Source of the DNA: Sipunculus nudus
Lineage: Eukaryota; Annelida; Sipuncula; Golfingiida; Sipunculidae
Assembly: GCA_026874595.1 (NCBI GenBank)
Contig: CM049322.1
Location: forward strand, 39,550,840-39,614,839
Length of the DNA: 64,000 bases
Direction of reading: 5' to 3'
The first letter of the stretch is position 1, and each line of letters starts with the position of its first letter. Shown one piece after another: positions 24,248 through 31,329 of the stretch. The notes under the pieces were generated by a model that was not told the DNA's origin, made no database searches, and saw only the letters and a program-made list of their open reading frames with translations. A program made the position numbers and the translations under genes.

Positions 24248-24495
24248 GTCAAGCATCAAGATACCATGAAATATGAAAGAGTGGTTCTCTGATGATCAAT
24301 TTTAATTTCTCTATTTTACAGGGAGACTCTGGAGGGCCTTTGAACTGTAAACAGGGGCACGATCATTACGTCATGGTCGGAACAGCTAGTTGGTCCCGCA
24401 CGGGTTGTTGTTATGCCGGGGGTGTACCAATTGGCTACGGGGAGGTTGAAGAAAAGGTGGAGTGGACCAGAAAGACTTGCAATGACTGCATATAA
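2965..24495 (+). CDS. Modular secreted protein: CUB array, four-Cys repeats and trypsin-like domain (gene level, 5' end off window)
   Basis: At least 21 plus-strand exons join with conserved phase. The order is one half CUB and five complete CUB domains (2965-13345), two copies of a four-cysteine repeat (14366-17061), then a chymotrypsin-fold protease (17271-24495). CUB domains are extracellular beta-sandwich modules that bind proteins or glycans, often in proteases of innate immunity or development. The architecture suggests a secreted or surface-associated protease or protease-like binding protein. Against full function are in-frame TGAs at 11006-11008 and 19149-19151, a non-GT donor at 15746 and a His-57 exon without an AAHC motif. 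Most other exons and splice sites are intact, so decay would be recent. Assembly error or unannotated alternative exons remain possible. An AATAAA at 24512 lies 16 nt after the stop. Confidence 0.8.
3965..4152 (+). CDS. CUB domain b, first-half exon (188 nt class)
   Basis: After the TAG acceptor the split Asp codon is followed by QSC, YTDDNGRITSPGWPGNYP, an FCS and SSQCGYDSLK, the N-terminal half of a CUB with Cys 1-3. The GTGAGT donor at 4153 is phase 0. The intron just upstream is recognisably similar to that upstream of 7930. Confidence 0.85.
5154..5319 (+). CDS. CUB domain b, second-half exon, fourth Cys missing
   Basis: The 166-nt exon begins VYDGPNSSAPLVGTYFGN and ends RSFDITYYASNE plus one base. 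Where the five sister exons have a Cys (FCG, or LCG in CUB f), this one has YFG, so Cys 3 of the partner exon loses its usual disulphide partner. The splice sites (AAGTCAG; GTATAT) are intact. Confidence 0.8.
6091..6272 (+). CDS. CUB domain c, first-half exon (182 nt class)
   Basis: The exon starts phase 1 after CATAAG with DCNRMYSENTGSIRSPGWPG, then NYP, ICNIRVSVAPG and NCSYDYLK. The donor is GTAAAT at 6273. It is 6 nt shorter than exons b and d, matching exons e and f. Confidence 0.85.
7018..7183 (+). CDS. CUB domain c, second-half exon
   Basis: The 166-nt exon encodes IYDGSNSSAPVVGSFCGNT, SGSEVYLVFRSDGS and SGFDISYNASSE. It has an ATGTCAG acceptor and a GTAATA donor in phase 1. All expected CUB landmarks are present. 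Confidence 0.85.
7930..8117 (+). CDS. CUB domain d, first-half exon with extra Cys
   Basis: The exon encodes DQNCDRVYTKYTWRFMCPGW, then PDYYPNNTLCNIW and GCRHDSLK, with donor GTGAGC at 8118. The conserved SPGWPGNYP is changed to CPGWPDYYP, which adds a cysteine. The 188-nt length and the upstream intron sequence pair it with CUB b. Confidence 0.8.
8892..9057 (+). CDS. CUB domain d, second-half exon
   Basis: The 166-nt exon reads VYEGPNMLSPLIGIFCGS, GGEGYLVFRSD and RRFDITYNAFVY plus one base. YDG is changed to YEG and EVYL to EGYL, so it is more diverged than its sisters but open. Acceptor ATGTCAG, donor GTATTT. Confidence 0.8.
9127..9200. repeat. ATT/TTA trinucleotide microsatellite
   Basis: A run of ATT repeats with occasional T insertions lies in the intron after CUB d. 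Confidence 0.85.
9682..9863 (+). CDS. CUB domain e, first-half exon
   Basis: The exon encodes DCDRVYSEDAGRITSPGWPY, then NYPNNAVCNIHVLASPG and CQHDYLK. It has an AATAAG acceptor and a GTAAGT donor at 9864. It is 182 nt and too short or split to stand out as a long ORF, but is clear by comparison with its sisters. Confidence 0.8.
10261..10380. repeat. Three tandem copies of a 40-bp unit
   Basis: Three exact-length 40-bp copies share TATCATTGCCGCTCCCTCT and differ at a few sites near their 5' ends. They lie in the intron within CUB e. Confidence 0.9.
10540..10755 (+). mobile_element. Possible 3' end of a retroelement
   Basis: AT-rich sequence ends with GAGTAATAAAGGCTTG followed by a short imperfect TCTCATCCTATCTC tail. 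This resembles the 3' ends of CR1/L2-like LINEs. No coding part is visible nearby. Confidence 0.3.
10994..11159 (+). CDS. CUB domain e, second-half exon with in-frame TGA
   Basis: The 166-nt length, TGTGTCAG acceptor and GTATCA donor match the other five sister exons. The frame reads IYDG, then TGA at 11006-11008 where sisters have Ser or Pro, then NGSAPLVGIFCGSKRPDPVV and GFDITYNASLN. One C-to-G change in a TCA codon would produce the TGA. The rest of the exon is undamaged. Confidence 0.8.
12467..12648 (+). CDS. CUB domain f, first-half exon
   Basis: The exon encodes DCNQVYTDDNGQFMSPKWPG, then NYPNNARCNIRVSVASG and KCSYDYLE. It has a CCCAAG acceptor and a GTGAGT donor at 12649. The final residue is Glu instead of the Lys seen in its sisters, and PGW is PKW. 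Confidence 0.85.
13180..13345 (+). CDS. CUB domain f, second-half exon
   Basis: The 166-nt exon encodes IYDGSNNSAPLLRLLCGSAR, SGSEVYLEFESD and RGFDITYNASLE plus one base. It has a GTGTCAG acceptor and a GTATGA donor. Phase 1 joins it to the first exon of the four-Cys repeats at 14366 (split Ser codon). Confidence 0.85.
13346..14365. other. Intron between the CUB array and the four-Cys repeats
   Basis: I see no exon. It contains a perfect 28-bp palindrome of TAC/GTA triplets centred near 13591, followed by more TAG/AAG triplets. Confidence 0.6.
14366..14463 (+). CDS. Four-Cys repeat A, first-half exon
   Basis: After TTGCAG the exon reads SSCGSVPHSYACLMRYWLKA then GCTAQGTHAPPNA and meets a strong GTAAGT donor at 14464 in phase 0. 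The spacing C-CL-x-W-AGCT resembles a cysteine-rich repeat I recall from uncharacterised mollusc and amphioxus extracellular proteins. No named domain is claimed. Confidence 0.7.
14975..15014. repeat. AT microsatellite
   Basis: About 20 AT dinucleotides lie in the intron inside four-Cys repeat A. Confidence 0.95.
15200..15295 (+). mobile_element. Degenerate tRNA-derived SINE fragment (possible)
   Basis: CTATAGTGAGGAGTATTGG resembles a pol III A box. AAGTTCAAATATAATC about 35 nt later resembles a decayed B box. The spacing is tRNA-like but both boxes deviate from consensus. Confidence 0.35.
15557..15599. repeat. TA microsatellite next to a splice acceptor
   Basis: A pure TA run ends about 20 nt before the acceptor of exon 15622. 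Confidence 0.95.
15622..15745 (+). CDS. Four-Cys repeat A, second-half exon with altered donor
   Basis: After CATGCAG the exon reads PMATLRNKPLSKVLKVMKVY, KKKAIRGLRDFYGNQYVTLCL and one base, parallel to exon 16938-17061. At the homologous splice position the sequence is G|GAAAAA rather than G|GTAAGT. The nearest GT donor (GTCAGT at 15759) would leave phase 2, which does not fit the next exon. Confidence 0.6.
16090..16202 (+). CDS. Four-Cys repeat B, first-half exon
   Basis: The exon follows CTCTCAG in phase 1 and reads ANCGPNSSRGPHTQECLDQM, then WRDVGCFDTGTYRLANAL, aligned to repeat A (C, CL, W, GC). The donor is GTTAGA at 16203, a weak match, in phase 0 as in repeat A. Confidence 0.7.
16938..17061 (+). 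CDS. Four-Cys repeat B, second-half exon
   Basis: After GTTGCAG the exon reads NARKWNVLTVQKLRKAMASY, then KTRALKWDFHRKLG and PYVVLCF plus one base. The donor is GTAAGT at 17062. The Met-x-x-Tyr and the final LCF/LCL Cys align with exon 15622-15745. Phase 1 leads into the protease exon. Confidence 0.7.
17271..17350 (+). CDS. Serine protease exon 1 (activation region)
   Basis: The exon encodes GSGLSNNRDSFIFGGTPVYD and TGRWPWL, with an ATTTCAG acceptor and a GTAAGT donor in phase 0. IFGG stands where trypsins have IVGG, and GRWPWL is the usual sequence before the His loop. The residue before the presumed cleavage site is Phe, not Arg or Lys. Confidence 0.8.
18587..18676 (+). pseudogene. Putative degenerate His-57 exon of the protease
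   Basis: After ATTCAG the sequence opens in phase 0 with LSVPTQGHWF, which matches the residues that follow WPWL in this family. Where CGGxLI and AAHC are expected it reads YICLYIKECKHFIFIFHPRQ, up to a GTGAGA. Its exit phase does not fit the next exon, so an indel is likely. Catalytic His and Cys 42 are not convincingly present. It may be a relic, or the real exon may lie elsewhere in 17351-19105. Confidence 0.4.
19106..19237 (+). CDS. Serine protease exon with in-frame TGA
   Basis: After TTTTTCAG the frame reads KTANETHVKMGVVD, TGA at 19149-19151, then SPNGPTPVKVYAKRLIQHED and YEYTRIPF, ending at a GTAAGC donor in phase 2. VKMGVVD and the IQHEDY segment match the strand region before Asp 102. 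The next exon completes the split codon exactly. Confidence 0.7.
19238..21021. other. T-rich protease intron with a possible LINE remnant
   Basis: This intron has no exon-like segment. Read on the minus strand around 19530-19400 it gives fragments such as ENVTKDQERWRGLFHG, reminiscent of the C-terminal tail of LINE reverse transcriptases. Stops and frame changes intervene. Confidence 0.3.
21022..21164 (+). CDS. Serine protease exon with Asp 102
   Basis: The exon encodes IINDIALIELMEKVTF, PTIKPIGLPHPGGPP and CYMTGWGRYVTN plus one base. NDIALIEL contains the catalytic Asp and CYMTGWG is the conserved 136-142 region. Acceptor TTCCAG, donor GTGAGA, phase 1. Confidence 0.9.
21816..21964 (+). CDS. 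Serine protease exon before the Ser loop
   Basis: The exon encodes GSRSAILQELKGVVISDSFC, STLIGSEPGDW, NGGVLCVHGYK and HGQTCP, with a TATACAG acceptor and a GTATGT donor in phase 0. L-Q-E-L and LCVHG are typical. The residues before the Ser loop (QTCP) give Gln at about position 189, unlike the Asp of trypsin. Confidence 0.85.
22331..23554 (+). mobile_element. Internally deleted Tigger/pogo-like DNA transposon
   Basis: The left end CAGTGGAACCCC and the right end GGGGTTCCACTG are inverted copies, flanked by TA on both sides (22329-22330 and 23555-23556). The ends carry repeated GCGACCACC/ACGACCACC subterminal motifs, as in Tigger families. At 1,224 bp it is too short for a full transposase, and only an N-terminal fragment remains inside. 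Confidence 0.85.
23054..23200 (+). pseudogene. Fragment of a Tigger/pogo transposase N-terminus
   Basis: The first frame gives MPLKELSLKDKVALIKAATP, the usual start of the CENP-B/pogo-type helix-turn-helix. From 23113 the next frame gives MRSQYQMAQQFSVGKAQVHA, the recognition-helix part. A frameshift separates them and no catalytic DDE region follows. It sits inside the 22331-23554 element. Confidence 0.7.
24120..24175. mobile_element. Miniature hairpin with pogo-like termini
   Basis: The arms CCTCGAATATCCGAACA and TGTTCGGATATTTAAGG are inverted copies with two mismatches, around a loop of about 21 nt. The outer CGTAAAACCTCG resembles the CAGTAAAACCTCG ends of pogo-like elements. Confidence 0.5.
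24193..24243. repeat. Compound AT/GA microsatellite
   Basis: An AT run passes directly into a GA run, about 80 nt before the last protease exon. Confidence 0.95.
24322..24495 (+). CDS. Serine protease terminal exon with Ser 195
   Basis: After TTTTACAG the exon starts GDSGGPLNCKQGHDHYVMVG and ends GEVEEKVEWTRKTCNDCI then TAA at 24493-24495. The catalytic Ser and oxyanion-hole Gly are intact, and the C-terminal amphipathic helix is present. The intron before it (21965-24321) holds the Tigger-like element. Confidence 0.9.
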   Translation, partial: GDSGGPLNCKQGHDHYVMVGTASWSRTGCCYAGGVPIGYGEVEEKVEWTRKTCNDCI

Positions 24496-24511
24496 GCTAA
24501 ACAAGAACAGA

Positions 24512-24517
24512 AATAAA
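24512..24517 (+). terminator. Polyadenylation signal AATAAA
   Basis: This AATAAA lies 16 nt past the protease stop codon. It is the first such hexamer downstream and gives a very short 3' UTR. Confidence 0.4.
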
Positions 24518-25412
24518 TCATAACGGTGGCTAATTAGCTGATACAAAATAATGGAAAAATTAATGCACAAAACGAGTATATAAATGGGACATAAGGATAG
24601 TTCGACGTTCCATATTTTCTTAACCCGCCAGTATGAAACTCATAATAAGCGAGCATCCTATCGTTTTGAAGTGCTGGTAGGTTTTGGTCTGCCTATATCA
24701 GAAAAGAAACTGTTCCGCTTTGTTAGCGTATTCCCGTTAACAGGCAAACAGAGAAACATAAAGACACTAATTTCTAGCGATGAAATCATGATACCTGCCA
24801 GACTGAGGTTACATCAACATGCGAATGTAGCTTCTTCTGGTGATAGGTCGTTTAATGAACAGCTTTCTTCATAATGGACACCTTATATTGACTTTTTGTT
24901 ACGTTTTATTTGACATAGGTGTCATTTGATGAAAAAAGGCTAGCTGTTGCAACTTTATTCATCCTAGACTTGATTTATCAAAAACATTTAAACCATTTAT
25001 CCTAGTATAAATGACACAGCTTTTATATTAGTGGTCACTTAATGATACATATAAATACGGAAATACAGAGTGACATTTATAATATAGACTTCACACAGGT
25101 ATTTACTAAAATCCAAGATATAAATTAACATAGAGAAGGGAGGATTCTGATTTAGCGGCTTCAATTACCATCGAAATGAAATCTGAGTTATTTACTTATG
25201 TAAAATTTACCTCCATATTTCTCAAAGTGACTATTCCATATATGGAATGTAAAGTATGATATCGTTTGACAGCTTCGAAATCATAGGTTATTATTGAATA
25301 AAAATTACTTATAAGTTTTAACAGGTTTTTTATTTTGTTTATTTTGGCTGCAAAAGTAATGGACTGTAAATATTTTTTTAATATTGAATAAAAATTAATC
25401 CTTGAAAACAGC

Positions 25413-26046
25413 CGTTGACCAGTAACTACCAAGTCTGTATACGTTATACAACCCATGATCAGTATCTGCCGGGTCTGTGTACGTCAGACAACCCGTGAAG
25501 AGTAACTGCTGGGTCTGAGTACGTTAGAACCCCCCCCCCCCCCACACACACACACACCCGTGATCTGTAACTGTCTGGCCTGTGTACGTTAACCACCCGT
25601 GATCTATAACTGCCTAGTCTGTGTACGTTAGACCACCCGTGATCAGTAACTGCCGGGTCTGTGTACGTTAGACCACCCGTGATCTATAACTGCCTAGTCT
25701 GTGTACGTTAGACCACCCGTGATCAGTAACTGCCGGGTCTGTGTACGTTAGACCACCCGTGATCAGTAACTGCCGGGTCTGTGTACGTTAGACCACCCGT
25801 GATCAGTAACTGCCGGGTCTGTGTACGTTAGACCACCCGTGATCAGTAACTGCCGGGTCTGTGTACGTTAGACCACCCGTGATCAGTAACTGCCGGGTCT
25901 GTGTACGTTAGACCACCCGTGATCAGTAACTGCGGGGTCTGTGTACGTTAGACCACCCGTGATCAGTAACTGCCGGGATTGTGCACGTTAGACAAACCGT
26001 GATCAGTAACTACCGGGACTGTTTACACTGGACTACCCGTGATCAG
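25413..26046. repeat. 40-bp minisatellite, about 16 copies
   Basis: The core unit starts GACCACCCGTGATCAGTAAC and ends GTGTACGTTA, exactly 40 bp in the central copies. Several central copies are identical. Copies diverge towards both ends, and one near 25529 is interrupted by a C15 and CA run. Confidence 0.95.
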
Positions 26047-26429
26047 TGATTAGTAAATGCTGTTCAGTTGATTCAGTTATAGGCCGGATCAAACACTTTA
26101 GATTAATCATGATATTTAGATAAATGCCTTTAGTATTACCTTTCTCCGGTATAATACTAGGATTTATACGTATTTATACTAAATTTGCTAAATTTAAATA
26201 TAATTCCATGATTTATTTTAAAAGCACCTTTGATAGCCTAAATTGTATCTTTCTAACTAAAAATCAAAGATTTCAATTTTGGTTAAAAATGTTAATTTTA
26301 TTTTTAAACACGAAACAATTTGGTCGATAAAAATATCCTACAGAGTTTTGAGATATTTGCTAAAAAGACGTTTGCTGATATAAGTTACCTTCATTGTTAA
26401 GTACAAAGGAACATGGTTCTGAATCATTG

Positions 26430-27370
26430 TCTGGTGATTAAATAGTAGCAAAGTTAAAAGGTGTTTGCTTTCATTGAATTTTTTTTATATTTGTGTAATT
26501 TCATTTTTAAACTCAAAAGAACTGTAATCGGCGAACCCGTCCAAAAAGCTTTAGAGATATTGTTAGGTAGTTTGATTAAGCCTTCTATAAGTGGTTTGCA
26601 GATAAGAGTTGCTTACATTTGTAAACACGAAAGAACTATGAACCCCCCCCCCTAAAAAAATAATAATAATAATTTTCATATTACTTAACTGAAAAAGTGG
26701 TTTGCTGATACTGGATGCTTTTGTCCACATATGTTTTGGATACTCACGGGTAGTTTGATATAAGCTAAAGAGTAGTTTGCTTATTCTAGTTGATTTAAAT
26801 TCGGGTACCATTTAATTAAAAATTAATAATTTCAAAGATTATATACAAAATGTGTCGGAATTTCATAAATTTCTTCAGAAAAACACGACACCAGGTTATA
26901 TTTATACTTCTTGCTCATAATATTATTTATAAATGACATATGGGTTCATTTTGATTGAGAATTTCACGGATGCTACATTAAGAGTAATTGAAATATTTGG
27001 GTTTATATGAAGTGGTTTGATTTGAGTGTATAATGTCACATGCAAATTCAATAAATAATTATAAGCGTAACTACCGCTTCTGAATGAATGTTTAAAAATC
27101 GAAATTCAAATAAATTTTAAGGAACTTTTTAAAACTTAGAGAACGAGACTTGAGTAAAATATATATATATCGAAATCCCTTATTTCCGAATAATTGTGGT
27201 AGAATAGGTACATTATTGTTAAGTAATTACAATAAAAATTACCAGTGGCAGAAGTAATAATTTTGATAATTCTTATTTATTTTGTAGATCGGGACAATTT
27301 ATGTTGATAAATAATATTGTTAATTATTATTATAATTATTATTATTTCGTATTGATATCATAATTGTTAT
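26430..27370. repeat. Diverged 0.9-kb block, copy 1 (partner 36410-37350)
   Basis: The order of short matches is conserved with 36410-37350. These include AGTGGTTTGC, AAAGAACTAT, CCCCCC runs, TAATATTATTT-TAAATGACAT, TTTTGATTGAG, GAGTGTATAATGTCA and a terminal ATT-rich stretch. The block has no ORF and lies just 3' of the transporter relic on its strand. Confidence 0.7.
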
Positions 27371-27526
27371 TATTATTAGTAGTAGTAGTAGTAGTAATAG
27401 TATTGGTATACACGGCGAATACGAGAGGCTATAGACCTGGTCTGTGGTCAATAGTTTAATTGTGATACTCGTTTTAATTAAATTTATTATTGTAATTATC
27501 AGTATCACCATCATTATTATACTCAC

Positions 27527-28515
27527 CGAATAAAAGCGATTGCACAGCTGAGGAAATACTTGAAACAAACTGGAAATCCCAAGTCCTGTTCCAACTCGCT
27601 CCACACCAAGAACTTCAACTGTAAGGGGACCGACAAATGCATGGAAGGTTCCACCAGTTGATCCAAATATTCAACAATAGATGACAAAACCTGTATAGGA
27701 ACTGAACATTGGGAACAGGAGAGTCGCTGTATCGGTTATGATTAAACTCACTGCCACAAGGATTCGATTTGGGATAACACTTTTGTCGCCGATATACCCA
27801 GTAGTTATTCTCCCAACCAGATCAAACCCACCGATAAGTGAGAGAAAAAGTGAATTTTGCGATAAAGATAAGTTCTTCTCAAGAGAATAAGCAGGCAAGT
27901 AGATCGTAGTTCCAAGGAAACAAAGTCCACCTATGAACCACAACACGACAACCAAGAAAAACTGAAAACTACAGACAGATTATAGGAGACTCGTGGTCTG
28001 CATTTTCCCGATTTTTCCCATTTTACATTGTCATCGTGTCCTGCTTCTGTTTGTCTTTACCTTAATATGATGATCCTCTGCATGCTTAGCACTTGAATTG
28101 CCATCATCATTTTCAAATTTTACAACTGATACTGTTGAATTCTCAAGAGAGTATTTTGCTTTGTTCTCTACTTTCTGTTCTTTCATGTTCACTGTCTCTG
28201 GCTGTAATATATTATCTTCTTCATAAGCTATATTTTCACATCCCTTAGAAGTCTTTCCTCTCTATAGTTGCCTTCTTACTGTCGCAACTGGTCGCGAAAG
28301 GGTCCCAAACACTGATATAGTTAGCCACAGTCTACCACACACAAGTAATCGTCTGACGGAATACATATCGGGCAAATTATTAAACAGGAACGGAAGAAGC
28401 TAAGCCCCTGAACTACTCCCAACAGCCGCAATACCATTCAAAAGGCGTAGGAGTTTCTCGAAGTTTTGGTTTAGCATCCGCAAGAGGAAGGTGTAGATTG
28501 CAGCAGTGCAGATTC
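27527..28515 (-). pseudogene. Monocarboxylate-transporter-like relic, large exon (five stops)
   Basis: A single minus-strand frame aligns from end to end with the intact exon 42973-42011. It covers a TM4/5 region ending LLNGIAAVGSSSGA, YSVRRLLVCG, a polar central loop, then QFFLVVVLWFIGG, IGGFDLVGRITTGYIGD and LTVEVLGVERVGTGLGI. It carries TAG 28400-28402, TAG 28262-28264, TGA 28031-28033, TAA 27980-27982 and TGA 27671-27673, without a frameshift. The acceptor (CATAG, phase 1) matches the paralogue. The donor GTGAGT at 27526 is in phase 0, whereas the paralogue is phase 1. The proteins of this family (SLC16, major facilitator superfamily) move monocarboxylates or related solutes across membranes. 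The last two TM exons were not found. Confidence 0.85.
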
Positions 28516-29129
28516 CTATGGAACGTGGAATTTAAGGTACATTATCTATTATTGAAAATCAATTAAATTCAAATTTGCTCATGACTGACAAAATCAAGTG
28601 TAAAAGGAAATATGCTACACCAAATAGCAATACGTTATAATACTAAAGAGATCGGAAAAGCTAGCCATACTATTGTTGAAAAAAAGGTTTTAGGAAAATG
28701 AAACTATTCGCAAGGTCAGACAACCCATTCTCATGTGGAGTATTTGGTTCTGCCGATGATGTAGATGTATAGATAAGTTAAGACGTGTACAACATTTCTG
28801 ATTCAAATGAAACTTTGGGGGCTACATTTTCAGATACCTTAATTCAGCAAGACGCTCTTGCGAGTATATCATGAATAATGATAAATTCTGCAATTGTTGC
28901 TGCCAAAATCACAATTGCCTGTTTCAACACCGTCTGTACAAAATCATATGTAATAGAACAAGAAAGAAGCTGACCTGTGGAACAGATATCATATCCCTCC
29001 CCCCCCCCCCCTGGATTAGCTGAACGGTTGTGAATACTTGTGTAAAATTTGGGATTAGGCAATGTCACCCACCAAGCTTGCCTCTGCGACCATAACAAAT
29101 GTATGCATCCGTATTCGAATTGGACCTAG

Positions 29130-29510
29130 CCCTTCACGTGGTCTATCAATGCTACAAATTTGGTGACTGTGCCTCAAAGTCTTTTCAAGTTATCGGATTA
29201 ACATCATTTTAGCATTATCTCCCCCATGACCTTGAAAAACGTGTCAAGGTCATCCATGTTCAAACTTGCCCTAACCCTTTAGAAGATTTATCAATGCTGT
29301 CCGTTTGGTAACTGTGTCTCGAAACTGTTCGCGTTATTGTATTGAAATTAATTTATCATAATCGCCCCTCTGACCTTGAAAAATGGGTAAAGGTCCTCCA
29401 TCTTCAAACTTGACTTATCCTTTTATGTTGTCCATCAATGCTGCAAGTTTGGTGACTATGCCTTGAATTCGTTTTAAGTTATTGCGCCAACATCACTCTG
29501 TGACGGACGA
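29130..29510. repeat. Three degenerate tandem units of about 146 bp
   Basis: TCAATGCTGCAAGTTTGGTG-like segments recur at about 29144, 29292 and 29437. Each is followed by a CTTGAAAAA-GGTCATCCAT-like segment. This is a diverged array within the transporter relic region. Confidence 0.6.
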
Positions 29511-31185
29511 AAAGGATGTCTCCATATCTATGTCCTCCACCTGCAGCAACGGCGCGGGACAAGGATTATTTACTTGGTCAGATTTCCGACGCCCTCCTGG
29601 AAATGCTATAGGTTTGATTTAACACATTAATATAAAACAAATACATACAAAGCATACTCTACGTTAGGAAGACGAATGTCAAAGAGGGCATACGTAACAT
29701 TGTTCCATCTGTTGTAAAAGAAAATGTGTATTACAACAGCTGCCAAAATGCTCGGTTAGTATACTGGTAATAAATAATTATAATGTATTTCTAGAGGAGC
29801 TCTGGTATCTATCATCGTTCTCATCAAACCAGTCCTGGTGCCCCTTAGTTGTTGGTCCAAGGACATCCTATGAGGGGGAGTGGACTACATATCTAAGTGC
29901 TGCCATCCTCCAAACCTAACTTGTTAAAGTGTAGCTCCATTAGCTTCCTATTGAGGTCAGTAAAGAGGAGGGAGACATTCTTGTCCACTTTCAACTTGGA
30001 GACATCAATGCGCTTCAGTATCTTCTTATTCTGAGTCCGGCGTTTACCTTGAGTTGACGGTTAGCTTTGATGTGACAAGTCTGTGATCTGTCAAACACTC
30101 AGTTCCACACATAGCCTATGTGGCTGTGACACCCTGTCTGTCTGTTGAACAGTTCCTAAGGAGCAGAAGCCTAGTGCTGTTACACTTGCCGATGCCATTA
30201 CTGCCAATAACTTTGTTAATCTAGATTGAGTACATTGAGAACAGTGTATGGAATAACATTTTGATCGTGGACTTAAGATAGACTGTCCATACACATCTTT
30301 GGACATTTTTACACTGTTAACATAATTATGTTTTATAGATTACAGGGGAAAAAGCAGATGAAAAATAAAACAAGTCCATGTATTGAATTTGTTGTTAAAA
30401 TTTTATCGCGATGTTTAAGGGTACATTAACATTTGTAATAATATGTGCAATTACTCTGGCTGTTAGTTCGTTCTGTTTGAACGGTAAAGGCACTAGGATT
30501 AACTATCTCTACATTACTTGTTACGTTGTTATACTTCCGTTAACCATAGCAACACTCAGTGAGTCAGAAGTCAGATCTTGTGCATGCACGACAACTCAAA
30601 ACAATGAGGAGAAACTTGAAAGAGGAAGCACAGGAGAAATACTTGTAAGAAGCTAATCTTGATTTGTGAAGATGTGCCATACAGCTACCAGGTGACGTGC
30701 AACGTTTATGTTTCCCGTCACTGATTCCTCCGTTGCAAGTTTCTTTCTGTTTGTGAACAGCACTAAGCATTCTTTTTAAAAAAGAAATATAGGCAGACCC
30801 ATAATTCATTCAGATTAAGGACTATATATATATATACATATATATCTAACATATCTAAGGGAATAGGTCCATTAACACCAGACTTAATTTTGTAGAACAT
30901 TTCCGCATGTGTTGTTTACTTCATAACATTTCACCATAAATCGACTAATAAAACATCAAGACATCACATGAGTTCCTTCTGACATCCACCTCCATTTTGT
31001 CTTCATTACTGGTGCTTTTTGTGGAGAGCAACTGCTAATAAAATTGGGTAAGAAGCCAGTACTGCTGATTTAAATAACAAGACAGTTGACTAAACCCCGC
31101 AATATCTATTAGCCATAACTGGTCCGGAATGTGTGTCTTGTTAGTGGGGTTAATTGGAATTAGTGTAGCATGGGGAATTTCTCAC

Positions 31186-31329
31186 CTGCAGCTGTGTGGC
31201 TGATGGTTTTAATAGTGAATACTAGGCTGGTTTTCATGGGAACTTTATTGAAAAGGCCCAGCGTATCCACATATATCTGACCATAGGAGGGAAGAGTTCC
31301 GTTTAGTATTCCAAAACCAACCGTTACAC
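31186..31329 (-). pseudogene. Transporter relic, 144-nt TM1/TM2 exon (itself open)
   Basis: The exon encodes GVTVGFGILNGTLPSYGQIY, VDTLGLFNKV and MKTSLVFTIKTISHTAA, with a TTAACAG acceptor and a GTGAGA donor. It has the same length and phase as exons 43782-43639 and 63712-63855. It is open, but the only downstream partner on this strand is the stop-ridden 27527-28515 exon. I could not find an exon like 43499-43356 between them. Confidence 0.75.

Noticed and set aside
24584-24874. 96-codon plus ORF after the protease
   Set aside because: It has no domain, no splice logic and lies past the AATAAA. It is most likely chance.
25413-26046. CRISPR-like array
   Set aside because: The 40-bp units are contiguous without spacers and the sequence is eukaryotic.
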